Below are positions 45,546 through 54,292 of a stretch of DNA of 64,000 bases, piece after piece. The translations under genes were made by a program, and so were the position numbers. Source of the DNA: Occultella gossypii (GTDB taxonomy: Bacteria > Actinomycetota > Actinomycetes > Actinomycetales > Beutenbergiaceae); contig NZ_JAGSHT010000015.1 in the NCBI RefSeq assembly GCF_019947135.1, positions 62,001 to 126,000 of the forward strand. Reading direction: 5' to 3'. The notes under the pieces are model-generated. The model was not told where the DNA came from, made no database searches, and saw only the letters and a program-made list of their open reading frames with translations. The number at the start of each line of letters is the position of its first letter. Positions within the stretch are counted from its first letter, which is position 1.

Positions 45546-46193
45546 TCAGGCCAGGTCCGCGAGCGCCTCCGGGATCGGCGTGCTGCCGCCGGTGAAACCG
45601 ACGAACCGGCCGATCGTGCGGGACTCGTCGAGGGCGACGGCGATCACGCGGGCGACGTCCTCACGCGCGACCCCGCCGGTGTCGGTGTCCACGGCGATGT
45701 TCCCGGTTCCAGGATCGTCGGTGAGCGCACCCGGCGCGACGATCGTCCAGTCCAGAGCGGTGCTGCGCAGGTGCTCGTCGGCGGCGGCCTTCGCCTCGGC
45801 GTAGGCGAAGAAGCCGGAGTCCTCTGGCACGCCGTGATCGGTGCGCGCGCCCTGGTAGGAGACCATCACGTAGCGCAGCACGCCGACCAGCTGCGCCGCG
45901 TCCATCGAGCGGATCGCCGCATCACGGTCGACGGCGTAGGTGCGGGCCGGGTCGCCGCCGCCGGCTCCGGCGGACCACACCACGGCGTCGTGACCGGCGA
46001 GGTACTCGGAGATCTGCGTGGCGGACAGGTTCTCCACGTCCGCGATCACCGCCGTCGCCCCGGTGGCCTCGACGTCCGCCGCGTGGTCGGGGTTGCGGAT
46101 CAGCGAGCTCACCCGGTGCCCGTTCTGGGCCAGGATCCGGCTCAGGTGCAGTGCGACCTTGCCGTGGCCGCCGATGATCGCGATGAGGGACAT
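45546..46193 (-). CDS. NAD(P)-binding atypical SDR (NmrA/YwnB-like)
   Basis: 215 aa. 'IAIIGGHGKVALHLSRILAQNGHRV' is the Rossmann motif GGxGxVxxH of the atypical SDR5/NAD(P)-binding group; 'DAVVWSAGAGGGDP', 'YVMVSYQGAR' and 'WTIVAPGALTDDPGTG' follow in the expected order. The usual catalytic Tyr-x-x-x-Lys is degenerate ('YAEAKAAAD' is a candidate), so an oxidoreductase or a redox sensor role is possible. It lies 49 nt downstream of the response-regulator gene on the same strand. Confidence 0.85.
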   Translation of the reverse strand: MSLIAIIGGHGKVALHLSRILAQNGHRVSSLIRNPDHAADVEATGATAVIADVENLSATQISEYLAGHDAVVWSAGAGGGDPARTYAVDRDAAIRSMDAAQLVGVLRYVMVSYQGARTDHGVPEDSGFFAYAEAKAAADEHLRSTALDWTIVAPGALTDDPGTGNIAVDTDTGGVAREDVARVIAVALDESRTIGRFVGFTGGSTPIPEALADLA

Positions 46194-46221
46194 GTTCCTG
46201 CCTTCGTCTGGGGTTCTGGCC

Positions 46222-46241
46222 GGGCGCGGTGACGTGCGCCC
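46222..46241 (-). terminator. Candidate hairpin after response-regulator gene
   Basis: GGGCGC with an 8-nt loop and GCGCCC, just after the response-regulator stop. A short stem, so weak. Confidence 0.35.
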
Positions 46242-46242
46242 G

Positions 46243-46893
46243 CTACAACAACCTTCGCACGGCGGCCCAGCGGGTCAACTCGTGCCGGGACGAGAGCTGC
46301 AGTTTGCGCAGGACGGCGGAGACGTGCGTCTCGACGGTCTTGATGGAGATGAACAGCTCGCTGGCGACCTCGCGGTAGGTGTATCCGCGAGCGATCAGGC
46401 GCATCACCTCCTGCTCGCGTGCGGACAACCGGTCCAGCTCGTCGTCGGTGACGGCGACGTCCGCAGCGGCGGTGCCGAACGCGTCCAGCACGAACCCGGC
46501 CAGGCGCGGCGAGAACACCGCATCACCGGAGGCCACCCGACGCACCGCATCGGACAGGTCTGCTCCGTTGATCGCCTTGGTCACGTACCCGCGCGCACCG
46601 GCCCGGATCACCGAGACCACGTCCTCGCTGGCGTCCGAGACCGACAGCGCGAGGAACGTGACATCGCCCAGCACGTCAGCGCAACCGGCCAGCACCTCCG
46701 CCCCGCCCCCGCCCTGCCCACCGGGCAGATGCACGTCCAGCAGTACGACGTCGGGCCTGAGCGTGTGCACCACGGAGATCGCGGAGGGCACGTCGTCCGC
46801 CTCGCCGACGACCTCGAGGTCGTCGGCGAGCTCGGACCGAACACCCGCCCGGATCATCCGGTGGTCGTCGACGAGTACCAGTCGCAGGGTCAT
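46243..46893 (-). CDS. NarL/LuxR-family response regulator (LiaR-like)
   Basis: 216 aa. Receiver domain: acidic pair in 'VLVDDHRMIR', phospho-acceptor Asp in 'PDVVLLDVHLPGG', Ser in 'LALSVSD', Lys in 'GYVTKAI'. The LuxR-type helix-turn-helix is 'LSAREQEVMRLIARGYTYREVASELFISIKTVETHVSAVLRKL'. A Gly-rich stretch (GGQGGGGAE) interrupts the loop after the phosphorylation site. It overlaps the histidine-kinase stop by 4 nt, so the pair is coupled. Targets are unknown; the divergent PspC/LiaF-like operon is a likely one. Confidence 0.93.
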   Translation of the reverse strand: MTLRLVLVDDHRMIRAGVRSELADDLEVVGEADDVPSAISVVHTLRPDVVLLDVHLPGGQGGGGAEVLAGCADVLGDVTFLALSVSDASEDVVSVIRAGARGYVTKAINGADLSDAVRRVASGDAVFSPRLAGFVLDAFGTAAADVAVTDDELDRLSAREQEVMRLIARGYTYREVASELFISIKTVETHVSAVLRKLQLSSRHELTRWAAVRRLL

Positions 46894-48173
46894 GTCTCTT
46901 CGCCTCCATCGCTGCGGGGCATCCTCAGATGAATCTCGGTGCCCCGCGTGGCATCACTTCGGATCGTCGCGCTGCCGCCGTGCCGGCGCATCCGGTCCAG
47001 GATCGAGTCCCGCACCCCGTGCCGGTCGTCGGGCACGGCGGCCAGGTCGAAGCCGTCGCCGCGGTCCCGGACGAACACGTCCACGCTCTCGGCGCCGATC
47101 TCCACGTACAGCGAGATCGGTGGCCGGCCATGCTCGACGGCGTTGGCGAGGGCTTCGCGGGCGGCAGCGGCCAACGGTGTGGTGCCGTCGTCGGGCCGGG
47201 CATCGCCGGCCGTGACCACGTCGATCGGGACGCCACGGGCGTCCTCCACCTCCGCCGCGACCTGACGCACCATCGCGGCGACCGAGTCGCCGACCTCGGG
47301 CCGGTCGGAGTACAGCCAGTCCCGCAGCTCGCGCTCCTGCGCCCGGGCCAGGCGCCGCACGTACTGCGGGTCGTCGGCGCGGGAACGGATCAGGGACAGG
47401 GTCTGCAGGACGGAGTCGTGCAGGTGGGCGGCGATGTCCGCCCGCTCGGCCTCGCGGGCACGCGCGGCCCGTTCAGCGACGAGCTCGCGCCACAGGCGCA
47501 GCCCCAGCGGCGCGAGCACGACGGCGGCCCCGGCCAGGATGGCGAGGCCCGCGACCGCACCGCGGAGCACCTCGGGGAACGTCTGCCCCTGACCGACCAG
47601 CATCAGAACACCGACCAGGGCCAGCGCGAGGCCGCCGCCGACGCGCAGCACCACCGTGGACTTGCGGGCCGGCTCCCCCGCCTGGCGCTGCCGCTCGACG
47701 GCGCCGAGCTGGCTCCACGCGAGCGCGGCGCCACCGAGCAGGACCAGGACCGGCAGGATCCAGGTCGACGCGACGTCGAGGTCCGCGCGGGTGGCGAGCA
47801 GGGAGCCCGCGACGACGATGAGGACGACGGCGAGCACCACGTCCCCGATGGGACGGGCGGCGGTGCGCGAGCGGAGCCTTGGCACGAGCCGGCTGAGCCG
47901 GGTGGGCCGGGCCTGTGCGGCTTCCTCCTGCGGGTCCCCGGTCGGGACGGTGAGCAGGAACCAGACGTAGAGCGCGACCCCGGCGCCGAGGAACAGGCTG
48001 AGCACGACGAACGCGATCCGCACCCATCGCACGTCGACGCCCAGGTGCGCGGCCAGGCCGGCGCAGACCCCACCGAAGACGCGGCCCTCCCGGATCCGGC
48101 GCAGCGGAACGTAGCCCGTGGACCGCCAGGGCGGGGTCCAGGGCCGGCTCATGCGGACGTCGGGTTGACTCAC
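46890..48173 (-). CDS. PspC-domain sensor histidine kinase (LiaS-like)
   Basis: 427 aa. The N-terminal PspC domain 'PLRRIREGRVFGGVCAGLAAHLGVDVRWVRIAFVVLSLFLG' (residues 23-63) is followed by further membrane helices to about residue 230, a HisKA_3 dimerisation helix with the H-box 'RADIAAHLHDSVLQTLSLI' (about residue 253), and an ATPase domain with 'AAREALANAVEHG' (N box) and 'VFVRDRGDGFDL' (G1). It senses through its membrane part rather than a large extracellular domain. The GTG at 48173 is the chosen start; an ATG lies 21 nt further in. It faces the divergent PspC/LiaF-like gene. Confidence 0.92.
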   Translation of the reverse strand: MSQPDVRMSRPWTPPWRSTGYVPLRRIREGRVFGGVCAGLAAHLGVDVRWVRIAFVVLSLFLGAGVALYVWFLLTVPTGDPQEEAAQARPTRLSRLVPRLRSRTAARPIGDVVLAVVLIVVAGSLLATRADLDVASTWILPVLVLLGGAALAWSQLGAVERQRQAGEPARKSTVVLRVGGGLALALVGVLMLVGQGQTFPEVLRGAVAGLAILAGAAVVLAPLGLRLWRELVAERAARAREAERADIAAHLHDSVLQTLSLIRSRADDPQYVRRLARAQERELRDWLYSDRPEVGDSVAAMVRQVAAEVEDARGVPIDVVTAGDARPDDGTTPLAAAAREALANAVEHGRPPISLYVEIGAESVDVFVRDRGDGFDLAAVPDDRHGVRDSILDRMRRHGGSATIRSDATRGTEIHLRMPRSDGGEET

Positions 48174-48366
48174 CTCGCCATCGTGGCATGCCGTGGCGGC
48201 GATAGGGCGGCCGGAGGCCCGATCCCGGCGGGAATCAGGGGCCGCTGAGGCCGATATCAGGGGATCCCCCGATCGGCATGCGCATCCCGGACGCGCAGGC
48301 GGATCAGGGGCGGTTCAGGGTCATACCCGATGGTCGGCGACGGCGGGCGGGAGTTGACTTGGGGCC

Positions 48367-50046
48367 ATGAGCACAGACAACTCCGCCGGCCCCCCGCCGG
48401 CACCACCGGCACCGGGGCAGTCGAGCACCGATGCCTTCTTCGACTCGCTCCGGCGCACCCGGATGCCCCGGACCACGGACCGGTGGATCGGCGGTGTGGC
48501 CGCCGGCGTCGCGCGGCGCCTGAACATCGACCCGCTGATCGTGCGTGGCGTGCTGGTCGTCATGACCCTGTTCGGTGGCCTGGGCCTGTTCCTGTACGGG
48601 ATCGGCTGGGCGCTGCTCCCGGAGGAGACCGACGGCCGGATCCACCTCCAGGAGGCGATCCGGGGCCGGTTCGACGCGGCCCTCGCCGGGGCGATCGCGT
48701 TCGCGCTGGTGGGTGCGTCCCGGCTCGGGTTCTGGTGGGACAACATGTGGTGGGGCGGCGAGTTCTTCGGCACCATCCTGGTGCTCGGGGCGATCGCCCT
48801 GGTGATCTGGCTGATCGTCGTCGCGCAGCGCAGCGGCAAGGGCCGCACGTCGCAGCCGCCGAGCCAGCCGGCCGGGGCCGTGCCGCCGGTGCCTGCGGCG
48901 CCCGGGCCCTCGACCGGCCCGACCGGGGCCCCGACGACGAGCTGGCCCTCGACGACCGGGCCGGCGAACCCTGTCAACGGAGCACCTGGTCAGAGCGCGG
49001 ACCACGGCCCGGCCACCTGGGCGAACGCCGCCGCGCCGTCCGAGGTGCAGCCCGCCACCGGGACCACACCGGCCGGCGAGAACGACCCGGCGCTCGGTGA
49101 CACCGGCCCCGCGTTCGGAGCGGGCGAGCACGGCACCGGCGGGACCGACCCGGTCTCAGTCGCCGGTGCGAGCACGGCCGGCTGGTCCGGCCGCGTCGAG
49201 CCGACGTACACCGCGGCCAACGGAGGGAACTCCGCGACCTACGGGTCGCCGTCGGGCCCTGAGTACCCGGCCGTCCCTGCGGCCGCGTGGACCCCGACTC
49301 CCGCGCCCCGGCGCGCCCCGGTGCCCGCCAGGCCCTCGACACCCGGTCCGGGCAAGGCTCTGACCCGCATCGTGTTCGGCCTGTCGCTCGTGACGATCGC
49401 GGGGTTGTGGCTGCTCGACTACGTGGGTGGCGTGGCCGTCGGTGGCTGGCTGACCGGCGTCGGCGTCGTGCTGGTCCTGTTCGGGATCGGCGTCCTGGTC
49501 GCGGGTCTGCTCGGGCGCCGGTCCGGTGTGATCGGCGGCCTCGCGGTCCTGATCGCGCTGGTCGGGGTGCCCTGGGCCGCGGTCGAGGGATCGACGAACT
49601 TCGGCGACTTCAACTGGACGGAGTCAGGTAGCTACGGTGATGCACGCTGGGTCCCCCAGGACGCGGCCGAGCTCGAGGGCGGCTTCGACGACATCGCGGG
49701 TGGCGAGGTGACCGTCGACCTCACCGAGTTGGAGGGCAGTGTCCGGCTCGGCGAACCGGTGCAGCTCGGCCTCGGCGCCGGCCAGCTCAACCTCCGCGTT
49801 CCCGAGGGGATGTCGGTACAGATCCAGGCGCAGGTCCTCGGCGAGGTCGTCGCCCGGACCAGCGATGGCTGGGAGGGCGGCTTCGCCGACGACCCAGCCA
49901 GGCCCATCGAGAACAACCAGTGGCGAACCAGCCCGAGCCGCGGGGTCGTCCTGATCTCGCCCGCCGGTCAGGTCGGCGAGCCCGACCTGACCATCGTGAT
50001 CGACGCCGGTGTCGGCGAGATCCGGATCATCGAGGAGTCCGCATGA
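48367..50046 (+). CDS. PspC-domain protein with LiaF-like C-terminal domain
   Basis: 559 aa. The N-terminal PspC domain 'RTTDRWIGGVAAGVARRLNIDPLIVRGVLVVMTLFGGLGLFLYGIGWALLPEE' (about 35-88) is followed by two more helices, a Pro/Thr/Gly-rich linker of about 150 residues, three helices (about 335-400), and a C-terminal all-beta domain ('EVTVDLTELEGSVRLGEPVQLGLGAGQLNLRVPEGMSVQIQAQVLGEVV') resembling the LiaF/toastrack fold. LiaF-type proteins restrain a paired kinase until the envelope is damaged. It is divergent from such a kinase and overlaps the next gene by 4 nt. Confidence 0.85.
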   Translation: MSTDNSAGPPPAPPAPGQSSTDAFFDSLRRTRMPRTTDRWIGGVAAGVARRLNIDPLIVRGVLVVMTLFGGLGLFLYGIGWALLPEETDGRIHLQEAIRGRFDAALAGAIAFALVGASRLGFWWDNMWWGGEFFGTILVLGAIALVIWLIVVAQRSGKGRTSQPPSQPAGAVPPVPAAPGPSTGPTGAPTTSWPSTTGPANPVNGAPGQSADHGPATWANAAAPSEVQPATGTTPAGENDPALGDTGPAFGAGEHGTGGTDPVSVAGASTAGWSGRVEPTYTAANGGNSATYGSPSGPEYPAVPAAAWTPTPAPRRAPVPARPSTPGPGKALTRIVFGLSLVTIAGLWLLDYVGGVAVGGWLTGVGVVLVLFGIGVLVAGLLGRRSGVIGGLAVLIALVGVPWAAVEGSTNFGDFNWTESGSYGDARWVPQDAAELEGGFDDIAGGEVTVDLTELEGSVRLGEPVQLGLGAGQLNLRVPEGMSVQIQAQVLGEVVARTSDGWEGGFADDPARPIENNQWRTSPSRGVVLISPAGQVGEPDLTIVIDAGVGEIRIIEESA

Positions 50047-50525
50047 CCGAGAACCCCAACCACGCCGAGTCCCCGGCCGAGTCCGGGTCGCCCACCGAGG
50101 CGCTCGGATCGACCGGATCGGACACCGGCGACCACAACCGCCCGAGCATCATGGAGGCCGCGAACATGCTGGAGACCGAGGCGAAGGCGGCGCCGGAGCC
50201 GACCGAGGCCGGGTCACCGTCCTGGTACGAGGAGTCCCTTCGGGACGAGGCCGCGCTGAGGTCCGAGCCGACCGCGGTGCCGGCGCCATCCGTTGCGTCG
50301 CAGCCGCCGGCCGTCGGGTACTCACCGGGTACCCCGGCGCCGCGGGAGCGGACCCGGGTGGGCACCATCGTGTGGGGGCTCGTGCTGGTCCTGCTCGGCG
50401 TCGCGGTGGTCGCGATCGGACTCGGGTTCGAGCTGGACCTCGAAGTCTTCCTCATCGGCCTGCTCGGCATCGCCGGCGTCGGGCTGCTGGTCGGCACCGC
50501 GATCTCGGCGCTGCGCGGTCGCTGA
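50043..50525 (+). CDS. Two-helix membrane protein of the PspC operon
   Basis: 160 aa. The first 100 residues are hydrophilic, Pro/Glu/Ser-rich and probably disordered, with 'NRPSIMEAANMLETEAK' in the middle. Two helices at the end ('VGTIVWGLVLVLLGVAVVAIGLGF' and 'VFLIGLLGIAGVGLLVGTAISAL') resemble the C-terminal half of LiaF-associated membrane proteins. The start overlaps the upstream stop (ATGA). Accessory role in the stress module inferred from the operon; no enzyme motif. Confidence 0.75.
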   Translation: MTENPNHAESPAESGSPTEALGSTGSDTGDHNRPSIMEAANMLETEAKAAPEPTEAGSPSWYEESLRDEAALRSEPTAVPAPSVASQPPAVGYSPGTPAPRERTRVGTIVWGLVLVLLGVAVVAIGLGFELDLEVFLIGLLGIAGVGLLVGTAISALRGR

Positions 50526-50546
50526 CGCGCTGGTCTGAACGTCAAC

Positions 50547-50585
50547 GGGGCGATTCCGAGGCACCGGATGCCTCGGAATCGCCCC
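50547..50585. terminator. Strong bidirectional terminator
   Basis: Perfect 17-bp stem GGGGCGATTCCGAGGCA / TGCCTCGGAATCGCCCC with a 5-nt loop, between convergent genes. Confidence 0.88.
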
Positions 50586-50609
50586 AGAACACGTCCGGAG
50601 GTGACTCGT

Positions 50610-51776
50610 TCAGATCAGCCGCCTCGCTCGGGCGTAGAGCTCGTCCGCGCGGGCCAGCACCTCGGTCCAGCCCACCGCCGGTGCCACCCTCGCGTTGTGC
50701 TCACGGATCCGCGCCAGCAGGCGCGGGTCCGTGGCCAGTTCCACGAGGGCATCGGTGAGGCCGGCGTCCCCGGTCCGGAGGAATCCGTCAAGGCCGTCCG
50801 TGACGAACTCACCGATGCCGGTGCCGGCGTTCGCGACCACCGCGAGCCCGGCGGCGCGGGCCTCCAGTGGCGCGATCCCGAACGCCTCGAGCCGGGCCGG
50901 GGCGACGAACACGTCCTGGTCCCGGTAGAGCGTCGGGAGCACGTCCCGTGGCACCCGGCCCAGCAGCGTGACCACGTCCTCGAGCCCGCTGGCGGCGATC
51001 TCGGCCCGCACCGCCGCCTCCGCCGGTCCGCTGCCGGCGATGCTCAGCCGGATCCTCGGCCGCCCATGCTCGTCGCGTCCCAGCCGCTCGGCCGCGGCGC
51101 CGACGAGCTGCACCAGCGGAACGGCGCGCTTGCGCGGTGCGAGCCGCTGGGTCGCCACGACCCGGAGCACCCCCGGCTCGGCCCCGGCGAGCGGCGCGGC
51201 CGCGGCGGCCCGCCAGGGCGCGAGGTCCAGGCCGTTCGGAAGCACGGTGACGTCGTCGCGGCGCAGCGCGTGCGCCACCCGCTCGGCTGCCACCGTGCTG
51301 ACGGCGCTCGGCGCGAGCCGTGCCTCGTGCCAGCCGCCGGCCCGGGCGCCGAGGCGGACCGCCGGCTCCACGCCGTCGAGCATGCAGTGCCAGGTGATGG
51401 CCAGTGGCAGGCCGAGGTCGCGGGCGGCGCGGGCGCCGTCGAACGCGAACGGGCTGACCACCCCCGCGTGCACGTGCACCACGTCCGGCTGCAGGATCTC
51501 CAGCGCCCGCCGCACCAGAGCGCGCCCGTTCGGGTGGACGGGCAGCCCGAACGTGACCGGGGAGGCGATCCGGTGAACCCGCACCCCGGCGGCCTCGGTG
51601 GTGGTGGTCCGGTAGCGGCTGCGGCCCGCCTCGACGGCGTCCGCGGCCAACGCGGTCGCGGTCAGCACGTGCACCGCGTGCCCCGCGGCGCCCTGGTGGG
51701 TGGCGAGGTCCTCGACCTGTGACTCGATGCCGCCGACGCGCGGCGCATAGCAATCGGAGACGTGGACGATCCGCAC
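50610..51776 (-). CDS. GT4-family glycosyltransferase
   Basis: 388 aa, GT-B fold. The N-terminus 'VRIVHVSDCYAPRVGGIESQVEDLA' holds the Gly-Gly loop of GT4 enzymes; 'VVHVHAGVVSPFAFDGAR' and 'ITWHCMLDG' follow; the nucleotide-sugar region has 'VATQRLAPRKRAVPLVQL', and the E-x7-E motif is 'ARLEAFGIAPLEARAAGLAVVANAGTGIGE'. Likely transfers a sugar to a lipid or glycan at the membrane. GTG 51776 lies 5 nt after a TACAGT box. It stands alone, so acceptor and sugar are unknown. The longer frame up to 52631 is antisense to tam and rejected. Confidence 0.88.
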   Translation of the reverse strand: MRIVHVSDCYAPRVGGIESQVEDLATHQGAAGHAVHVLTATALAADAVEAGRSRYRTTTTEAAGVRVHRIASPVTFGLPVHPNGRALVRRALEILQPDVVHVHAGVVSPFAFDGARAARDLGLPLAITWHCMLDGVEPAVRLGARAGGWHEARLAPSAVSTVAAERVAHALRRDDVTVLPNGLDLAPWRAAAAAPLAGAEPGVLRVVATQRLAPRKRAVPLVQLVGAAAERLGRDEHGRPRIRLSIAGSGPAEAAVRAEIAASGLEDVVTLLGRVPRDVLPTLYRDQDVFVAPARLEAFGIAPLEARAAGLAVVANAGTGIGEFVTDGLDGFLRTGDAGLTDALVELATDPRLLARIREHNARVAPAVGWTEVLARADELYARARRLI

Positions 51777-51781
51777 GCCCC

Positions 51782-51787
51782 ACTGTA
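51782..51787 (-). promoter_or_regulatory. -10 box of a probable leaderless promoter
   Basis: TACAGT on the minus strand, 5 nt before GTG at 51776. Confidence 0.4.
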
Positions 51788-51866
51788 ACCAGCACTGACG
51801 GCCCCGACCCCGATGCTTGGAGACACGACCCGCGCGCCGGGGCTGGTCATCGGGACCGATGCGAGA

Positions 51867-51904
51867 TATCTTGACATCGAGATAACTATCTTGACATCGA
51901 GAGA
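51867..51904. promoter_or_regulatory. Tandem TamR-like operators upstream of tam
   Basis: Two near-identical 18-bp palindromes, TATCTTGACATCGAGATA (51867-51884) and TATCTTGACATCGAGAGA (51887-51904), with centres 20 bp apart, about two helical turns. The second ends 11 bp before the tam ATG, so binding would block initiation. The core recurs at mdh and sucC. The tam gene is a known target of the MarR-family TamR in Streptomyces; no MarR gene lies in the window. Confidence 0.75.
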
Positions 51905-51914
51905 TCGGACACCG

Positions 51915-52682
51915 ATGACCACCTGGGACCCGGCCACCTACCTCGCCTACGCCGACGAGCGCTCGCGCCCGTTCCTCGACCTCCTCGCCCGGGTGGACGG
52001 TGACGTGGCCAGCATCGCCGACCTCGGCTGCGGCCCGGGTCACCTGACGGCCCCGCTTCGGGCGCGCTGGCCGCACGCGGCGATCGTGGGCGTGGACTCC
52101 AGTCCCGAGATGATCGAGCGGGCACGCGCCGAGCACGCCGCCGACGGCGTCACCTACGTGTGCGCCGACCTCACCTCGTGGGAGCCGGCCGCGCCGGTGG
52201 ACCTGCTCGTCTCGAACGCGACGCTGCAATGGGTGCCGGGGCACCTCGACGTCCTCCCCCGGCTCGCGGGCGCCGTCGCGCCCGGCGGCACGCTCGCGTT
52301 CTCGGTGCCGGGCAACTTCGACGAGCCCAGCCACGTGCTGCTGCGCGACCTCGCACGGCGAGCGCCCTACGCGGCACACACGGCCGCCGTCGTCCATCCC
52401 TCGTCGCACGACGGCGCCACCTACCTGGCCGCGCTGGCGGCGGCCGGGTGGCGCGTGGACGCCTGGGAGACCACCTACCTGCACGTGCTCGACGGCGAGG
52501 ATCCGGTGCTGCGGTGGATCCTCGGCACCGGTGCACGCCCGGTGGTCCAGGCGCTGCCCGACGACCTGCGCGAGCAGTTCACCGCCGAGTACGGGGCGCT
52601 GTTGCGCCCGGCCTACCCGACCCGCCCGCACGGCACGGTGCTGCCGTTCCGGCGCGTGTTCGTGGTTGCCACCCGCACCTGA
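51915..52682 (+). CDS. tam: Trans-aconitate 2-methyltransferase
   Basis: 255 aa, the length of E. coli Tam. Start 'TTWDPATYLAYADERSRPFLDLLARV' matches the Tam opening; SAM motif I 'ADLGCGPGHLTAPLRARWP', motif II 'GVDSSPEMIERARAE', 'LLVSNATLQWVPGHLDVLP' and 'PGNFDEPSHVLLRDLA' are characteristic. It methylates trans-aconitate, a spontaneous by-product that inhibits aconitase. A weak ribosome site is present, and two tandem palindromes sit immediately upstream. The frame is open to 51813, but that part covers the operators. Convergent with guaA, 13 nt apart. Confidence 0.92.
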   Translation: MTTWDPATYLAYADERSRPFLDLLARVDGDVASIADLGCGPGHLTAPLRARWPHAAIVGVDSSPEMIERARAEHAADGVTYVCADLTSWEPAAPVDLLVSNATLQWVPGHLDVLPRLAGAVAPGGTLAFSVPGNFDEPSHVLLRDLARRAPYAAHTAAVVHPSSHDGATYLAALAAAGWRVDAWETTYLHVLDGEDPVLRWILGTGARPVVQALPDDLREQFTAEYGALLRPAYPTRPHGTVLPFRRVFVVATRT

Positions 52683-52695
52683 GCCGGCCGGGCCG

Positions 52696-54270
52696 TCACT
52701 CCCACTCGATGGTGCCCGGCGGCTTGCTGGTCACGTCCAGCACCACCCGGTTGACCTCGGCCACCTCGTTCGTGATCCGGGTCGAGATCTTCGCCAGCAC
52801 GTCGTACGGGAGGCGGGTCCAGTCCGCGGTCATGGCGTCCTCGGAGGACACCGGCCGGAGCACGATCGGGTGGCCGTAGGTACGGCCGTCGCCCTGCACG
52901 CCCACCGAGCGCACGTCCGCCAGGAGCACCACGGGGCACTGCCAGATCTCGCGGTCGAGCCCCGCGGCCGTCAGTTCCTCGCGGGCGATGGAGTCCGCCG
53001 CGCGCAGCGTCTCGAGGCGTTCGGCAGTGATGTCCCCGACGATCCGGATGCCCAGGCCGGGACCGGGGAACGGCTGGCGCCAGACGATCGTCTCCGGCAC
53101 CCCGAGCTCCAGGCCGACCGCGCGCACCTCGTCCTTGAACAGGGCCCGTAGCGGCTCGATCAGCTCGAACTGCAGGTCATCGGGCAGCCCGCCGACGTTG
53201 TGGTGGGACTTGATGTTCGCGGCGCCCTCACCGCCACCGGACTCGACCACGTCCGGGTAGAGGGTGCCCTGCACGAGGAACTTCACGTCCTCGCCGTGCG
53301 CGCCGGCCTCGGCGACCACCTCGCGGGCGGCGTCCTCGAACACCCGGATGAACTCCCGGCCGATGATCTTGCGCTTGGTCTCCGGGTCGCTGACGCCCGC
53401 GAGCGCGTCCAGGAACCGCTGCTTGGAGTCGACGACCTTGAGCCGCACCCCGGTCGAGGCCACGAAGTCGGTCTCGACCTGCTCGGCCTCACCGGCGCGC
53501 AGCAGCCCGTGGTCGACGAACACACAGGTGAGCTGGTCACCGATCGCGCGCTGCACGAGCGCCGCGGCCACCGAGGAGTCCACCCCCCCGGAGAGCCCGC
53601 AGATCACCCGGGCGCCGCCGACCTGCTCGCGGATCGCTGCCACCTGGTCCGCGATCACGTTGCCGGGCGTCCAGTCCCCGGCCAGGCCCGCGCCGTCGTA
53701 CAGGAAGTTCTCCAGCGCCTTCTGGCCGAACTCGGAGTGCTTGACCTCAGGGTGCCACTGCACCCCGTAGAGCCGGCGGGTGCGGTCCTCGAACGCGGCG
53801 ACCGGAGAACCCGAAGATGTCGCGAGCACGTCGAAGCCGGCCGGCGCCGCGTGCACCGCGTCCCCGTGCGACATCCACGTGGTCTGTTCGGTGGGCGACC
53901 CGGCCAGCAGGGTGCCCTCGGATCTCACCTGCACCGGGGTGCCGCCGTACTCGCGCGCCCCGGTGTGGGCGACGGTGCCGCCGAGCGCGGCGGCCATCGC
54001 CTGGAAGCCGTAGCAGATCCCGAACACGGGTACGCCGGCGTCGAACAGCGCGGGGTCCACCGCCGGGGCGCCGTCGGCGTAGACGGACGCGGGTCCGCCG
54101 GAGAGCACGATCGCCGCCGGATCCTTGGCCAGGATCGCTTCCACGCTCATGGTGTGCGGGACGATCTCGGAGTAGACCTTCGCCTCGCGCACCCGGCGGG
54201 CGATGAGTTGGGCGTACTGGGCCCCGAAGTCGACGACGAGGACGGGCCGGTGCGGGGTGGGGGCGCTCAC
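52696..54270 (-). CDS. guaA: GMP synthase (glutamine-hydrolysing)
   Basis: 524 aa. Class-I glutamine amidotransferase domain (Cys in 'VFGICYGFQ', His-Glu in 'GVQWHPEV'), then the ATP-pyrophosphatase P-loop '[15 protein letters not shown]' and a C-terminal dimerisation domain ending '[10 protein letters not shown]', as in all GuaA. Converts XMP, ATP and glutamine to GMP. GTG 54270 lies 8 nt after TATCCT; the TTG at 54279 falls inside that box and is less likely. It follows the DUF3817 gene, a common actinobacterial pair. Confidence 0.97.
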   Translation of the reverse strand: MSAPTPHRPVLVVDFGAQYAQLIARRVREAKVYSEIVPHTMSVEAILAKDPAAIVLSGGPASVYADGAPAVDPALFDAGVPVFGICYGFQAMAAALGGTVAHTGAREYGGTPVQVRSEGTLLAGSPTEQTTWMSHGDAVHAAPAGFDVLATSSGSPVAAFEDRTRRLYGVQWHPEVKHSEFGQKALENFLYDGAGLAGDWTPGNVIADQVAAIREQVGGARVICGLSGGVDSSVAAALVQRAIGDQLTCVFVDHGLLRAGEAEQVETDFVASTGVRLKVVDSKQRFLDALAGVSDPETKRKIIGREFIRVFEDAAREVVAEAGAHGEDVKFLVQGTLYPDVVESGGGEGAANIKSHHNVGGLPDDLQFELIEPLRALFKDEVRAVGLELGVPETIVWRQPFPGPGLGIRIVGDITAERLETLRAADSIAREELTAAGLDREIWQCPVVLLADVRSVGVQGDGRTYGHPIVLRPVSSEDAMTADWTRLPYDVLAKISTRITNEVAEVNRVVLDVTSKPPGTIEWE

Positions 54271-54278
54271 AGCACCCA

Positions 54279-54284
54279 AGGATA
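54279..54284 (-). promoter_or_regulatory. -10 box of a leaderless promoter (guaA)
   Basis: TATCCT on the minus strand, 8 nt before GTG at 54270. Confidence 0.5.
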
Positions 54285-54292
54285 CGGCCCGG

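Noticed and set aside
50610-52631. Extended glycosyltransferase frame (673 codons)
   Set aside because: The part above 51776 is antisense to tam and includes its operators; GT4 homology begins at the GTG.
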